Assembly: GCA_016841745.1 (NCBI GenBank)
Contig: JAENYO010000003.1
Location: forward strand, 296,277-360,276
Direction of reading: 5' to 3'
Source: Acetomicrobium hydrogeniformans
Lineage (GTDB): Bacteria; Synergistota; Synergistia; Synergistales; JAFGMB01
Length of the DNA stretch: 64,000 nt
The notes under the pieces: model-generated
Database searches by the model: none
Seen by the model: the letters and a program-made list of their open reading frames with translations, nothing else
What the model was told of the DNA's origin: nothing
Position numbers and translations under genes: made by a program
Shown: piece after piece, positions 42,969-51,078 of the stretch
How the letters are laid out: every line of letters begins with the position of its first letter
Numbering within the stretch: position 1 is the stretch's first letter

Positions 42969-43142
42969 ATGAGTGCTCTCATCAGGGAAACAGGGACAGG
43001 GGTCCAGACTATGGGCAGGGACGATCTTCCGGGCTGGACCCCTGGTTCCCATAAGGCAAGGAGCAGGAATAACAATGACTATGCCTTTGATCCTCGGAAC
43101 ATCCCGCAGTTTTATTTTGTTAACGGACAGGTTCAATTGTGA
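42969..43142 (+). CDS. Possible 57-residue protein downstream of trpB
   Basis: The frame from ATG 42969 to TGA 43140 encodes a hydrophilic product beginning MSALIRETGTGVQTM and ending DPRNIPQFYFVNGQVQL, with a Gly-Trp-Thr-Pro segment in the middle. AGGAACC lies upstream as a weak ribosome site, and an in-frame stop at 42936 limits extension. Codon use looks natural, but no family is recognised and the opposite strand is also open, so it may be chance or the tail of a lost gene. Confidence 0.3.
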   Translation: MSALIRETGTGVQTMGRDDLPGWTPGSHKARSRNNNDYAFDPRNIPQFYFVNGQVQL

Positions 43143-43163
43143 AGTTCCTTCATGTTAAACAGG

Positions 43164-43205
43164 TATAAAAACGGGGGTCGAAAAGTTCAACATGCCCCCC
43201 GTAAA
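43164..43205 (-). terminator. Leftward terminator after the M20 pseudogene
   Basis: ACGGGGG (43171-43177) pairs with CCCCCGT (43196-43202). Read on the minus strand the stem is followed by TTTTTATACC, so it ends leftward transcription. Confidence 0.7.
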
Positions 43206-43216
43206 AAGGAAGGGTC

Positions 43217-43462
43217 TTATTTGTTTTTCTCTGTAAGGTAAGCCTGTGGGATCATTACGTACATCATAGCTGATAGTACAAGATCTTCGATCTTCACTTC
43301 ATCGAAACCAACCTTTTCCATTTCCAGCTTAAGCCTTTGTGCAGCTTCTCCTTCATGATCGTCAAGGCTTTGGATCTGAACCAGATCACAGAGAAAGGAG
43401 ACAATGTTGTCCCTTTAGAGTTCTACCTGTTGCTTAACTTTGTTACTGTCGATCAAATGCAT
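43217..43462 (-). pseudogene. Internally deleted YgeY-like M20 peptidase gene
   Basis: On the minus strand ATG 43462 opens a frame preceded by CAGGAAGG. It reads MHLIDSNKVKQQVEL, a TAA stop (43415-43417), then RDNIVSFLCDLVQIQSLDD, HEGEAAQRLKLEMEKVGFDEVKIE and finally DLVLSAMMYVMIPQAYLTEKNK before TAA 43217. The first part matches the N-terminus of YgeY-type M20 hydrolases and the last part their C-terminus, joined in frame with roughly the central 300 residues missing. So the gene lost its middle by deletion and also gained a stop. It keeps its ribosome site and terminator. Confidence 0.65.
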
Positions 43463-43860
43463 AAAACCACCTTCCTGTTATTTCAATCTTTACGGAATCG
43501 TATATGTTGAACAGAATTCCCATGATCAGAGCCAGACATCTTCGAGATAAAGGGGATCCTGAACGAGGGGATTGAAAAGGTTTATCTGAACTGACCCTGA
43601 AAAAATACCAAAAGGAATATACTTACATTGCACGATATGGTTTGTACCTAAATATAACTGGTAATACATAAACTACAATTCGAATATTCTTAATAAAATG
43701 ATAGGGTATCACCTATGAAAATTAATCCGGACGATGGCCCCTTCATTGGATCAGGGCTATCAGATACTTAAAAAGATCTTTATTGTCAGATGAGATATTC
43801 AAGGCTATATTGAGTCTGAATTCCAAAGAACCATCAATTCCAGAATAGGAGAGATCATTC
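43463..43860. other. 400-bp region upstream of the decarboxylase gene
   Basis: No convincing gene. A short piece (EIKGILNEGIEKVYLN in one plus frame, about 43535-43595) looks protein-like but has no start or partner sequence. The rest, from about 43600, is AT-rich and probably holds the promoter for the gene at 43861, whose ribosome site AGGAGAG lies at 43845-43852. Confidence 0.4.
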
Positions 43861-45258
43861 ATGATAGACAGAGAAGTGCTGGAAGAGACTTTCAAGTTAG
43901 CAGTTGATTATTTTGATGGGATTGAATCGAGGCATGTAGGTGCTGTAAAAAGTGTAAAAGAGCTGAGGAAGGATCTTGTAATGAATCTCCCGGAAAATGG
44001 TGAGGATCCCATGGAAGTCATCCGGGATATGGCGACTAAAGTGGATGGGGGACTTGTAGCCAGCCCTGGCCCAAGATATTTCGGTTTCGTTACAGGCGGA
44101 GCAGTTCCCGCCAGCCTGGCTGCCGATTGGCTGACCTCGGTGTGGGATCAGAATGGAGTCCTCTCGATCTCTTCACCGGCATCAGGTGTTGTGGAGGAGA
44201 TAGTTTCTGACTGGATCCTGGATCTTCTGGGACTTCCACATACAGCATCAGTGGGTCTGGTTACAGGTTGTCAGATGGCCAACTTCACCTGTCTTGCTGC
44301 TGCCAGACACGAGGTATTACGTTCCCGGGGCTGGGATGTTGAAAAGCAGGGTCTTACTGGAGCTCCCAAAGTCCATATCATTGTGGGTGCGGAGGCTCAT
44401 GCCACTCTTATCAATGCCCTTAAGATGCTTGGTTTTGGAACAGATAATATTACGACCCTTCCCGTTGATGACCAGGGTCGAATGAGCCTTTCAGAACTGG
44501 AGAAGATCATAAAGTCCTGTAGCGGGCCGATAATAGTAAATGCCCAGGCGGGCAATGTCAATACGGGAGCCTTCGATCATTGTGGAGAGATCATAAACAT
44601 TGCACACAGGCATGGAGCATGGGTCCATGTCGATGGAGCCTTTGGCCTCTGGGGAAGAATAACTCCAATCTTAGCAGAGGAGACTAAAGGAATTGAAAAG
44701 GCTGATTCATGGGCAACAGATGCCCATAAGTGGCTGAATGTGCCTTATGATTCAGGTATTGCAATTGTTGCCAACGAGGCTGCCCACAGAGCTTCCATGG
44801 CTCTTAAGGCTCCCTACTATATAGCTGCCCCGGAGGAAGTAAGGGATCCTTCTCAATGGGTTCCCGAATCATCCAGGAGGGCAAGGGGCTTTGCCCTTTA
44901 TGGTGCTATACGGTCTCTGGGTAGAGAGGGCGTAAGAGAAATAGTTGAACGTAACTGCCGCCAGGCAAGGCTAATGGCTTCTCTCCTTGCCGAAGATCCC
45001 AATGTAGAGATCCTGAATGAAGTCATCCTTAACCAGATCCTTGTGCGTTTCCTGCCTTTTGAGGGAAATGATGCCGGATATTTTACCAGGCAGGTTACAT
45101 CCCTTGTCCAGGAAGAGGGTACATGCTGGGCAGGCGGTTCCAGGTGGAATGACATGGATGCCATGCGAATTTCAGTTTCAAACTGGGCGACTACGGATGA
45201 GGACATAAGGATCTCAGCCCAGGCCATCAGGAGGGTCTTGTCCAGATTGATCCAGTGA
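43861..45258 (+). CDS. Group II PLP-dependent decarboxylase (aromatic/glutamate decarboxylase-like)
   Basis: The 465-residue enzyme has the group II layout. It shows GPRYFGFVTGGAVPASLAADWL (substrate loop, residues 74-95), WDQNGVLSISSPASGVVEEIVSDWILDLLGLP, GLVTGCQMANFTCLAAARHEVL (PLP phosphate), EAHATLINALKMLGFG, VNAQAGNVNTGAFD, AWVHVDGAFGLWGRI and the PLP lysine in ATDAHKWLNVPYDSGI (about 295). It decarboxylates an amino acid to the amine, or acts as a related lyase or transaminase. The substrate specificity cannot be read from these motifs. It stands alone between the M20 pseudogene and the YqaA gene. Confidence 0.9.
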   Translation: MIDREVLEETFKLAVDYFDGIESRHVGAVKSVKELRKDLVMNLPENGEDPMEVIRDMATKVDGGLVASPGPRYFGFVTGGAVPASLAADWLTSVWDQNGVLSISSPASGVVEEIVSDWILDLLGLPHTASVGLVTGCQMANFTCLAAARHEVLRSRGWDVEKQGLTGAPKVHIIVGAEAHATLINALKMLGFGTDNITTLPVDDQGRMSLSELEKIIKSCSGPIIVNAQAGNVNTGAFDHCGEIINIAHRHGAWVHVDGAFGLWGRITPILAEETKGIEKADSWATDAHKWLNVPYDSGIAIVANEAAHRASMALKAPYYIAAPEEVRDPSQWVPESSRRARGFALYGAIRSLGREGVREIVERNCRQARLMASLLAEDPNVEILNEVILNQILVRFLPFEGNDAGYFTRQVTSLVQEEGTCWAGGSRWNDMDAMRISVSNWATTDEDIRISAQAIRRVLSRLIQ

Positions 45259-45382
45259 AAACCGGAATAAAAAAACATGAGGTCTACTAAAATAAAATCA
45301 TGGGGAAAATAAAGGGAAAGCTTATTCCGAAAAGCTCTTCCTTATCCGGAAATGAAAGAGAGAAACGAGGACACTTGGAAAA

Positions 45383-45838
45383 ATGATACAAGATATGATT
45401 TTTCAATCCGGGTATTTGGGACTTTTTCTGGTTAGTTTTTTAGCTGCCACACTAGTTCCCCTTGGTTCTGAAATTTTTGTTGCGGTCATGGCTGTTTCTG
45501 GCTATGATCCATGGTTTGTGTTTGCGGTTGCAACTTCAGGCAATACTCTTGGCTCTATTACAAATTACTATGTTGGTAAGTTGGGAACGAACTTTTTATT
45601 ATCGCGCTATATCAAAGTTGATTCTCAAAAACGGCAGAAAGCTGAAAAGATGTACCAGAAATGGGGATCTCCGATCTTATCCCTTGCATGGATCCCAATC
45701 ATTGGAGATCCATTGACAGTGGTAGCAGGAGTTTTTAACCTTGACTTATGGATCTTTACCTTTTGGGTGGCCTTGGGAAAATCCTTTCGGTATTTTTTTG
45801 TAATTATGACTGCCGGGACTTTTTTAAAGGGCATGTAG
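45383..45838 (+). CDS. YqaA-type DedA-family membrane protein
   Basis: The 151-residue protein has about four helices. The family motif FLAATLVPLGSEIFVAVMAVSGYDPWFVFAVATSGNTLGSITNYYVGKLG (residues 17-66) and the later WGSPILSLAWIPIIGDPLTVVAGVFNLDLWIFTFWVALGKSFRYF fit YqaA/SNARE-associated DedA proteins. ATG 45383 lacks a strong ribosome site; GAGGACACTTGG lies upstream. DedA proteins are thought to flip lipids or affect membrane potential. Function here is not determined. Confidence 0.82.
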   Translation: MIQDMIFQSGYLGLFLVSFLAATLVPLGSEIFVAVMAVSGYDPWFVFAVATSGNTLGSITNYYVGKLGTNFLLSRYIKVDSQKRQKAEKMYQKWGSPILSLAWIPIIGDPLTVVAGVFNLDLWIFTFWVALGKSFRYFFVIMTAGTFLKGM

Positions 45839-45931
45839 AAAAGGTATATGAAATGGTTCACATTCAATAATTTATTAATTCATAATTTCCCAACTTAAGT
45901 TAAATCAATACAAATTAAAGGAGCTGCTGTT

Positions 45932-46915
45932 TTGAAATATGCACGATCATTAAGAATTGCCCTTGTTTTTGTTCTGTTGATTTCCGTGTTTTCCGGTATT
46001 TCCTGTGCTTCTGAAAAAGGAGTAGAAGTGAAAATACTTGTGCTGTCCATGTTTGAGGTTGGAGACAATACCGGAGACTTTGCCGGGGAATTTCAGCAAT
46101 GGTATGAGAAATATTTTGACGGTGTGAAGACGTTCAAAATTACTGGAAATCCTTTTCCTCTCTATATTAATGCTCATGGAGTGGCGGGAACGGTTACGGG
46201 TATGGGCAAGGCAAGGGCTGCAACCACCCTGACAGCCATACTGTCCGATCCTCGTTTTGACTTCAGCAATACTTTTTTCATGGTCTCCGGCTGTGCTGGC
46301 GGACCACCTTCCCGAACGACCCTGGGTTCTGTAGTGCTTTGTGATGCAGTTGTGGACTACGAGCTTGGCCATAGTTGGAAGGAATCCGATGGGATCAATG
46401 GTGAATCCACATTTCTGGCCATGAACAGCATGAAAGATATGGGGTATATCAAGCTTAACAGCGACTTGAACAGAAGGGCTGCTGAACTCGTGACTGGGGT
46501 TGAACTTCAAGATTCCTCGAAGGCAGCCTTTTACAGGCTCCTTTACATGGAAGATCAGGCCCGTTCCAAACCTTCAGTCCAGAGAGGGGTTTCTGTAACT
46601 GGCGATTCCTACTGGCATGGAAAGGGAAGTTCAAGGACCGCCGATGATGTCTGCTCTGCCTATGGTACTGGTCCCTACATGGTAACCCAGATGGAGGACA
46701 GTGCCTTTGCCGGAGTTCTCAAAGCTTTTGGAAAGCTGGACAGGATGTTCATTGTAAGGGATGTGGTCAATTTCGATCAGCCCCATCCAGACCAGACTGT
46801 GAAAGAAAGCCTTTCCACTTCATCTGGAGGTTTTTCCATAGGAATGACCAACGGTTTCCGTGTAGGGTCAACAATAGTAGATAATATTGTTTCAGATTGG
46901 GAAAGCTGGAAATAA
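45932..46915 (+). CDS. Exported purine nucleoside permease (NUP) family protein
   Basis: TTG 45932 follows AAAGGAGCTGC and gives 327 residues with a signal peptide (IALVFVLLISVFSGISCAS; the Cys could be a lipid site). NUP family blocks include KILVLSMFEVGDNTGDFAGEFQQWYEKYFDG, YINAHGVAGTVTGMGKARAATTLTAIL, MVSGCAGGPPSRTTLGSVVLCDAVVDYELGH and VQRGVSVTGDSYWHGKG. The fold is related to nucleoside phosphorylases, so it may bind or cleave nucleosides outside the cell. Its position before a ribose transport operon suggests it supplies ribose or nucleosides. It has its own terminator. Confidence 0.85.
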   Translation: MKYARSLRIALVFVLLISVFSGISCASEKGVEVKILVLSMFEVGDNTGDFAGEFQQWYEKYFDGVKTFKITGNPFPLYINAHGVAGTVTGMGKARAATTLTAILSDPRFDFSNTFFMVSGCAGGPPSRTTLGSVVLCDAVVDYELGHSWKESDGINGESTFLAMNSMKDMGYIKLNSDLNRRAAELVTGVELQDSSKAAFYRLLYMEDQARSKPSVQRGVSVTGDSYWHGKGSSRTADDVCSAYGTGPYMVTQMEDSAFAGVLKAFGKLDRMFIVRDVVNFDQPHPDQTVKESLSTSSGGFSIGMTNGFRVGSTIVDNIVSDWESWK

Positions 46916-46942
46916 TAGCAGAACCGCTTTTTGAACATCAGA

Positions 46943-46977
46943 TGGGGGTACCTCGCACAAGGCACCCCCATTTTTTT
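46943..46977 (+). terminator. Rho-independent terminator after the NUP gene
   Basis: TGGGGGTACC pairs with GGCACCCCCA (46943-46952 with 46961-46970; one A-C mismatch) and is followed by TTTTTTTG. Confidence 0.9.
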
Positions 46978-47266
46978 GTGAATTCGAGATAAATCTTTGT
47001 TTCCCCCTTGATAGATCCTTTTGCATTGAGGAAGTTCTCTGCCGGTTTCCCCTCCAGTTCTGCTGATGCGTAGCTTAAGGATCTCCGAGATCTTTTTAAA
47101 ATAGTCAATATCTTTCAATATGTCCTGATATTTTGGTAACGTGGTAAAATGTTATACGGGGTTGCTGATGGACTCCATCTGCTATTTCTTTTCCCCATCC
47201 GGAAATATTATCTTTTCTCCATAAATTCAGCAATCCATATCCTGCTGTTTAAAAGGAGGAAATTTC

Positions 47267-47659
47267 ATGAAAAAAGGAGGAATCCTTCATCCCGAACTTA
47301 ATTACATGATAGCTTCCCTTGGTCATCTGGACTATTTCTGTATTTCTGACGCCGGATTACCAATTCCCCAGCAAGTGAACAGGATCGATCTGGCATACGC
47401 TCCCGGGTTGCCTCCATTCCTTTCTGTCCTGGATGTGATTCTCAAAGAGATAAAGGTGGAGGAGGTTTTCTGGGCAATGGAGCTTTCTGAAAATCCCGGA
47501 TTGACCAAGGAACTGGAAAAACGGTTCAGGGACACCAGATGTTCAAGCATTACCCATGAGGAATTCAAGGGAATGCTGAACCAAATGAGATTCATAGTCC
47601 GTACTGGTGAACATATCCCCTTCTCGAATATCATAATTTCTTGTGGAGTTCCATTTTAG
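47267..47659 (+). CDS. rbsD: D-ribose pyranase
   Basis: The 130-residue protein has the RbsD signatures MKKGGILHPELNYMIASLGHLDYFCISDAGLPIP at the start and RTGEHIPFSNIIISCGVPF at the end, including the conserved His of LGHLD. It converts beta-pyranose ribose to the furanose form before phosphorylation. ATG 47267 follows AAAAGGAGGAAAT. First gene of rbsD-rbsC-rbsB-rbsA-rbsC. No ribokinase gene lies in the window. Confidence 0.93.
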   Translation: MKKGGILHPELNYMIASLGHLDYFCISDAGLPIPQQVNRIDLAYAPGLPPFLSVLDVILKEIKVEEVFWAMELSENPGLTKELEKRFRDTRCSSITHEEFKGMLNQMRFIVRTGEHIPFSNIIISCGVPF

Positions 47660-47670
47660 CCGAGTCTGAA

Positions 47671-48633
47671 ATGAAGATCCTGGAGAAACTTGTCAGGAGG
47701 TTTTCTGCTACTTCTATCCTTTCACTTCTACTTCTTTTAATAATGCTCATGATAGCTTTTATTGAACCTCGATTTATAAAACCTTCAAATCTTGTCAATC
47801 TCATAAGGCAGTCCTCAATAATCAGCCTGGTTTCCTTCGGGATGACCTGTGTGATCCTCACAAGCGGCATAGACCTGTCCGTAGGGAGTGTACTTGCCCT
47901 GTCTGTCCTGGTAGCGGCTTCGGCCGCCAAGGCTGGTTTTCCGGTACCCCTTGCGTGGGCCACAGCCATTGCAGTTGGCGGGGCCTGCGGTATGGTAACC
48001 GGTTCTCTTGTGGGAGTGCTGAAAGTTCCTCCCTTCATTGCTTCTCTGGGGATGATGGGTGCTGCAAGAGGAATAGCTCTTCTATATACCGAGGGAGGTC
48101 CTATAACCGGGTTCAGCAGGGCATTCCGTTTCCCGGGAGCAGGCTGGATAGGACCAGTTCCCGCTCCTGTGGCCATACTTGTATTAGCTTTTCTGTTTTT
48201 CCATTTCTTACTGGATAGTACTAAATGGGGAAGAAAAGTTAGATGTCTGGGGTCAAATCTTGTGGCTTCCTGTGGAACGGGAATAAATGCAGGAAGGGTC
48301 ATTTCCTCAGTGTATATACTCAGCGGAATGTCTGCTGCCGTGGCAGGCCTTATGCTTGCCGGAAGACTGGACTCGGCCCAGCCCACGGCGGGTCTGGGTT
48401 ACGAATTTGGAGCTATAGCTGCAGTTGTACTTGGAGGTACCCAGTTCACTGGAGGAAAGGGGCGGGTTTCAGGAACCCTTCTGGGGGTTTTTATCATAGG
48501 AGTTCTTGAGAATGGGATGAACATTCTCAATGTAAATCCTTTTTATGAACAGGTGGTGAAGGGAGCAGCAATAGCTCTGGCATTGGTCATATACGGGAAA
48601 ATTGCCAGTGGTGGAAAAAAGGATCAAGTTTAG
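47671..48633 (+). CDS. rbsC: Ribose-type ABC transporter permease, first copy
   Basis: The product is 320 residues from ATG 47671, twelve bases after the rbsD stop; the in-frame TTG at 47641 overlaps rbsD. RbsC family blocks are FIKPSNLVNLIRQSSIISLVSFGMTCVILTSGIDLSVGSVLALSVLVAASAAKAG, VGVLKVPPFIASLGMMGAARGIALLYTEGGPI, GWIGPVPAPVAILVLAFLFFHFLL and the EAA-like AVVLGGTQFTGGKGRVSGTLLGVFIIGVLENGMNILNV. It forms half or all of the membrane channel for ribose. Unusually, a second rbsC lies at the end of the same operon. Confidence 0.92.
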   Translation: MKILEKLVRRFSATSILSLLLLLIMLMIAFIEPRFIKPSNLVNLIRQSSIISLVSFGMTCVILTSGIDLSVGSVLALSVLVAASAAKAGFPVPLAWATAIAVGGACGMVTGSLVGVLKVPPFIASLGMMGAARGIALLYTEGGPITGFSRAFRFPGAGWIGPVPAPVAILVLAFLFFHFLLDSTKWGRKVRCLGSNLVASCGTGINAGRVISSVYILSGMSAAVAGLMLAGRLDSAQPTAGLGYEFGAIAAVVLGGTQFTGGKGRVSGTLLGVFIIGVLENGMNILNVNPFYEQVVKGAAIALALVIYGKIASGGKKDQV

Positions 48634-48646
48634 GGAGGTGTAATTT

Positions 48647-49528
48647 ATGAAAAAGGTGTTAGCCCTCGTTTCTGTTCTTCTACTTATCATTGCAGTTCCG
48701 GCATGGGCTCAGAAGTGCACCATGGGAATGGTTATCTCCACTCTTAACAATCCATTTTTCGTTACCCTTAAGGAAGGCGCGGAGAGTGTGGCCGCCAAAC
48801 ATGATATGAAGCTTATCATTTACGATGCCCAGGATGATTCGGCAAAGATGACCTCTTCTATGGAGGATCTTATTCAGAAGAAAGTGGATGTCATTCTTGT
48901 GAATCCAACCGATGCAGATGCCGTAGTCCCGTCCATTATGAAGGCCAATAAGGCTAAAATTCCCGTTCTTACCATAGACAGGGGTGCTTCCGGAGGGGAA
49001 GTGGTCTGTCATATAGCCAGCGATAACGTGGCGGGCGGGAAAATGGCAGGAGAATATCTTGCAGAATCTCTTGGAAAAAAAGGGAAAATCGTTGAACTGG
49101 TAGGTATTCCGGGAACCTCGGCTGCAAGGGACCGGGGAAAAGGTTTTAACGAAGTTATCAAGGAGTATAAGGACATTGAGATAGTGGCTTCCCAGACAGC
49201 AGATTTTAACAGGGACAAGGGGCTCAAGGTCTTTGAGAACATCCTGCAGGCTCAGCCCGAGATCAATGGGGTTTTTGCCCATAATGACGAGATGATCCTG
49301 GGTGCAATAGCGGCTGCAGAAGCTGCAGGAAGAAAGGGGATAATTTTTGTAGGCTTTGATGCTATCGATGATGCGGTGAATGCCGTGAAAGATGGAAGGC
49401 TTGCCGCAACAGTAGCTCAGCAGCCTCGGGTCATGGGAGAGCTTGCTGTTGAAAAAGGTCTTGCCTATTTTATGGGCGAAAAACTGCCCGAATTCATTCC
49501 TGTTCCGTTGAAGCTGGTTACACAGTAG
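48647..49528 (+). CDS. rbsB: Ribose-type periplasmic binding protein
   Basis: The 293-residue protein has a signal peptide (VLALVSVLLLIIAVPAWAQ) and the family 1 sugar-binding fold: MGMVISTLNNPFFVTLKEGAESVAAKHDMKLIIYDAQDDSAKMTSSMEDLIQKKVDVILVNPTDADAVVPSI, then IPVLTIDRGASGG, HIASDNVAGGKMAGEYLAE and VFAHNDEMILGAIAAAEAAG. Asn of STLNNPFF, Asp-Arg of TIDRGA and Asp of FVGFDAID are the expected sugar contacts. ATG 48647 follows AGGGAGGTG. A hairpin between this gene and rbsA probably boosts its level over the membrane parts. Confidence 0.93.
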   Translation: MKKVLALVSVLLLIIAVPAWAQKCTMGMVISTLNNPFFVTLKEGAESVAAKHDMKLIIYDAQDDSAKMTSSMEDLIQKKVDVILVNPTDADAVVPSIMKANKAKIPVLTIDRGASGGEVVCHIASDNVAGGKMAGEYLAESLGKKGKIVELVGIPGTSAARDRGKGFNEVIKEYKDIEIVASQTADFNRDKGLKVFENILQAQPEINGVFAHNDEMILGAIAAAEAAGRKGIIFVGFDAIDDAVNAVKDGRLAATVAQQPRVMGELAVEKGLAYFMGEKLPEFIPVPLKLVTQ

Positions 49529-49546
49529 GATGATTTCACGGTCTTC

Positions 49547-49574
49547 AGGCAGGGGGACATTCCCCCTGCCTTTA
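49547..49574 (+). terminator. Attenuating hairpin between rbsB and rbsA
   Basis: AGGCAGGGGGA (49547-49557) pairs perfectly with TCCCCCTGCCT (49561-49571) around CAT and is followed by TTATCC. The short T tract suggests partial termination that favours rbsB. Confidence 0.75.
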
Positions 49575-49595
49575 TCCTGAAAAGGAGGGTCAATA

Positions 49596-51074
49596 CTGGC
49601 TATACTCGAGATGAAAGGGGTTCATAAATATTACCCGGGTGTCCATGCACTGAAGGGAATAGGTTTCAGCCTTGAGAAGGGAGAGGTCCATGCTCTGGTT
49701 GGAGAAAATGGAGCTGGTAAATCTACCCTGATCAAGGTTCTTGGCGGGGTGGTTCAGCCTGATGAAGGTTCTCTTGAAATAGCAGGTAAAAAAGCTTCAT
49801 GGAAAGGGCCTGGAGATGCTATATCGGCAGGTATCGGAATCATTCACCAGGAACTGAGCCTGGCTTCTCACCTGACAGTCGCCCAGAATATATATCTGGG
49901 GAAAGAAGGGGGAAGAGGGCTCTTTGTGGATCTCCGGTCCCTGGAAAAAAAGGCTTCTCTTCTGCTCCAGGATCTGGGTGTAGAGCTTGATCCTTCAAGT
50001 TCCGTTGAAAACCTTACAACAGGGGAAATGCAGCTTGTGGAAATAGCCAAGGCACTCTCGAGAAAGGTAATGATCCTTGCCATGGATGAGCCCACATCAA
50101 GCCTTTCTTCGAGGGAAACGGAGAGACTGTTTCGTCTTATAAGGGACCTGAAGGCCAGGGGTACAGGGATTATTTACATCTCCCATCGTCTGGAAGAAGT
50201 TTTTAAGATAGCTGACAGAATATCGGTTCTCAGGGATGGGGAGTATATAGGGAGCGGACCTGTGGCAGCTCTTTCTGAGGAGAAGGTTGTTACCATGATG
50301 GTTGGCAGGGAGGTAAAAACCCTGTTTCCGAGGAGTGACGTGAAACCCGGGAAGATGCTGCTGGAAGTAAGGGGGCTTTCCAGAGAGGGGGTGCTGAAGG
50401 ACCTTTCCCTTTTCCTCAGGGAAGGAGAGATCCTTGGACTTTTCGGTCTGGTGGGAAGCGGGAGAAGTGAGCTTGCCAGGTGCATCTTCGGATTAGACCC
50501 CTTTCAGAAGGGGGAAATAGTGGTAAATGGAAAGACCATGAAAATATTTTCTCCTGCCAGTTCTATGAAAAAGGGTATATTTCTGGTTCCAGAGGACAGA
50601 AAGCTCCAGGGCCTTTTTCTCAACCTGGATGTAAAGACCAACATCTCCATTGTGCATGTTCTTCGAAAGATCAGGGGTATGCTGATCCGGTCTTCTGAAG
50701 AGAAAAAATTGGCTGACGAATACATAGGGAAACTGGATATTAAATGTACTGGTCCGGATGAAGAGGTGCGTCATCTTTCGGGAGGAAATCAGCAGAAAGT
50801 GGTGCTGGCCCGGGCATTGAGTGTTTCACCCGGGGTTCTCATCCTTGACGAGCCGACCAGGGGGATAGATGTGGGAGCCAAGGCCGAGATCCATCGACTT
50901 ATGGACGAACTGTCCCGGCAGGGTATGGGTATACTCATGATCTCTTCAGAGCTCCCCGAAGTTCTGGGAATGAGCGACCGCATAATGGTGATGAAGGACG
51001 GCACTTTCTCTGCCTCCTTTGCCAGAGAAGAAGGGAACAGCGAAAGAATAATGATCGCTGCGGCAGGGGCATAG
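49596..51074 (+). CDS. rbsA: Ribose-type ABC transporter ATP-binding protein
   Basis: The double-ATPase protein is 492 residues if it starts at CTG 49596, which lies seven bases after GGAGG (49584-49588). The next ATG (49611) is 22 bases from that site, and the extra residues MAILE match the usual RbsA N-terminus, so a CTG start is likely. Domain 1 has Walker A GENGAGKST, signature LTTGEMQ and Walker B ILAMDEPTSSL. Domain 2 has a degenerate P-loop (GLVGSGRSE), signature LSGGNQQKV and LILDEPTRGIDVG. This matches the family, where one site is altered. It energises uptake through the RbsC permeases. Confidence 0.92.
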   Translation: MAILEMKGVHKYYPGVHALKGIGFSLEKGEVHALVGENGAGKSTLIKVLGGVVQPDEGSLEIAGKKASWKGPGDAISAGIGIIHQELSLASHLTVAQNIYLGKEGGRGLFVDLRSLEKKASLLLQDLGVELDPSSSVENLTTGEMQLVEIAKALSRKVMILAMDEPTSSLSSRETERLFRLIRDLKARGTGIIYISHRLEEVFKIADRISVLRDGEYIGSGPVAALSEEKVVTMMVGREVKTLFPRSDVKPGKMLLEVRGLSREGVLKDLSLFLREGEILGLFGLVGSGRSELARCIFGLDPFQKGEIVVNGKTMKIFSPASSMKKGIFLVPEDRKLQGLFLNLDVKTNISIVHVLRKIRGMLIRSSEEKKLADEYIGKLDIKCTGPDEEVRHLSGGNQQKVVLARALSVSPGVLILDEPTRGIDVGAKAEIHRLMDELSRQGMGILMISSELPEVLGMSDRIMVMKDGTFSASFAREEGNSERIMIAAAGA

Positions 51075-51078
51075 GGCC

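Noticed and set aside
43535..43595. Short protein-like stretch EIKGILNEGIEKVYLN
   Set aside because: Only about 16 residues, with no start, no family and stops on both sides. Not enough to call a gene or remnant.
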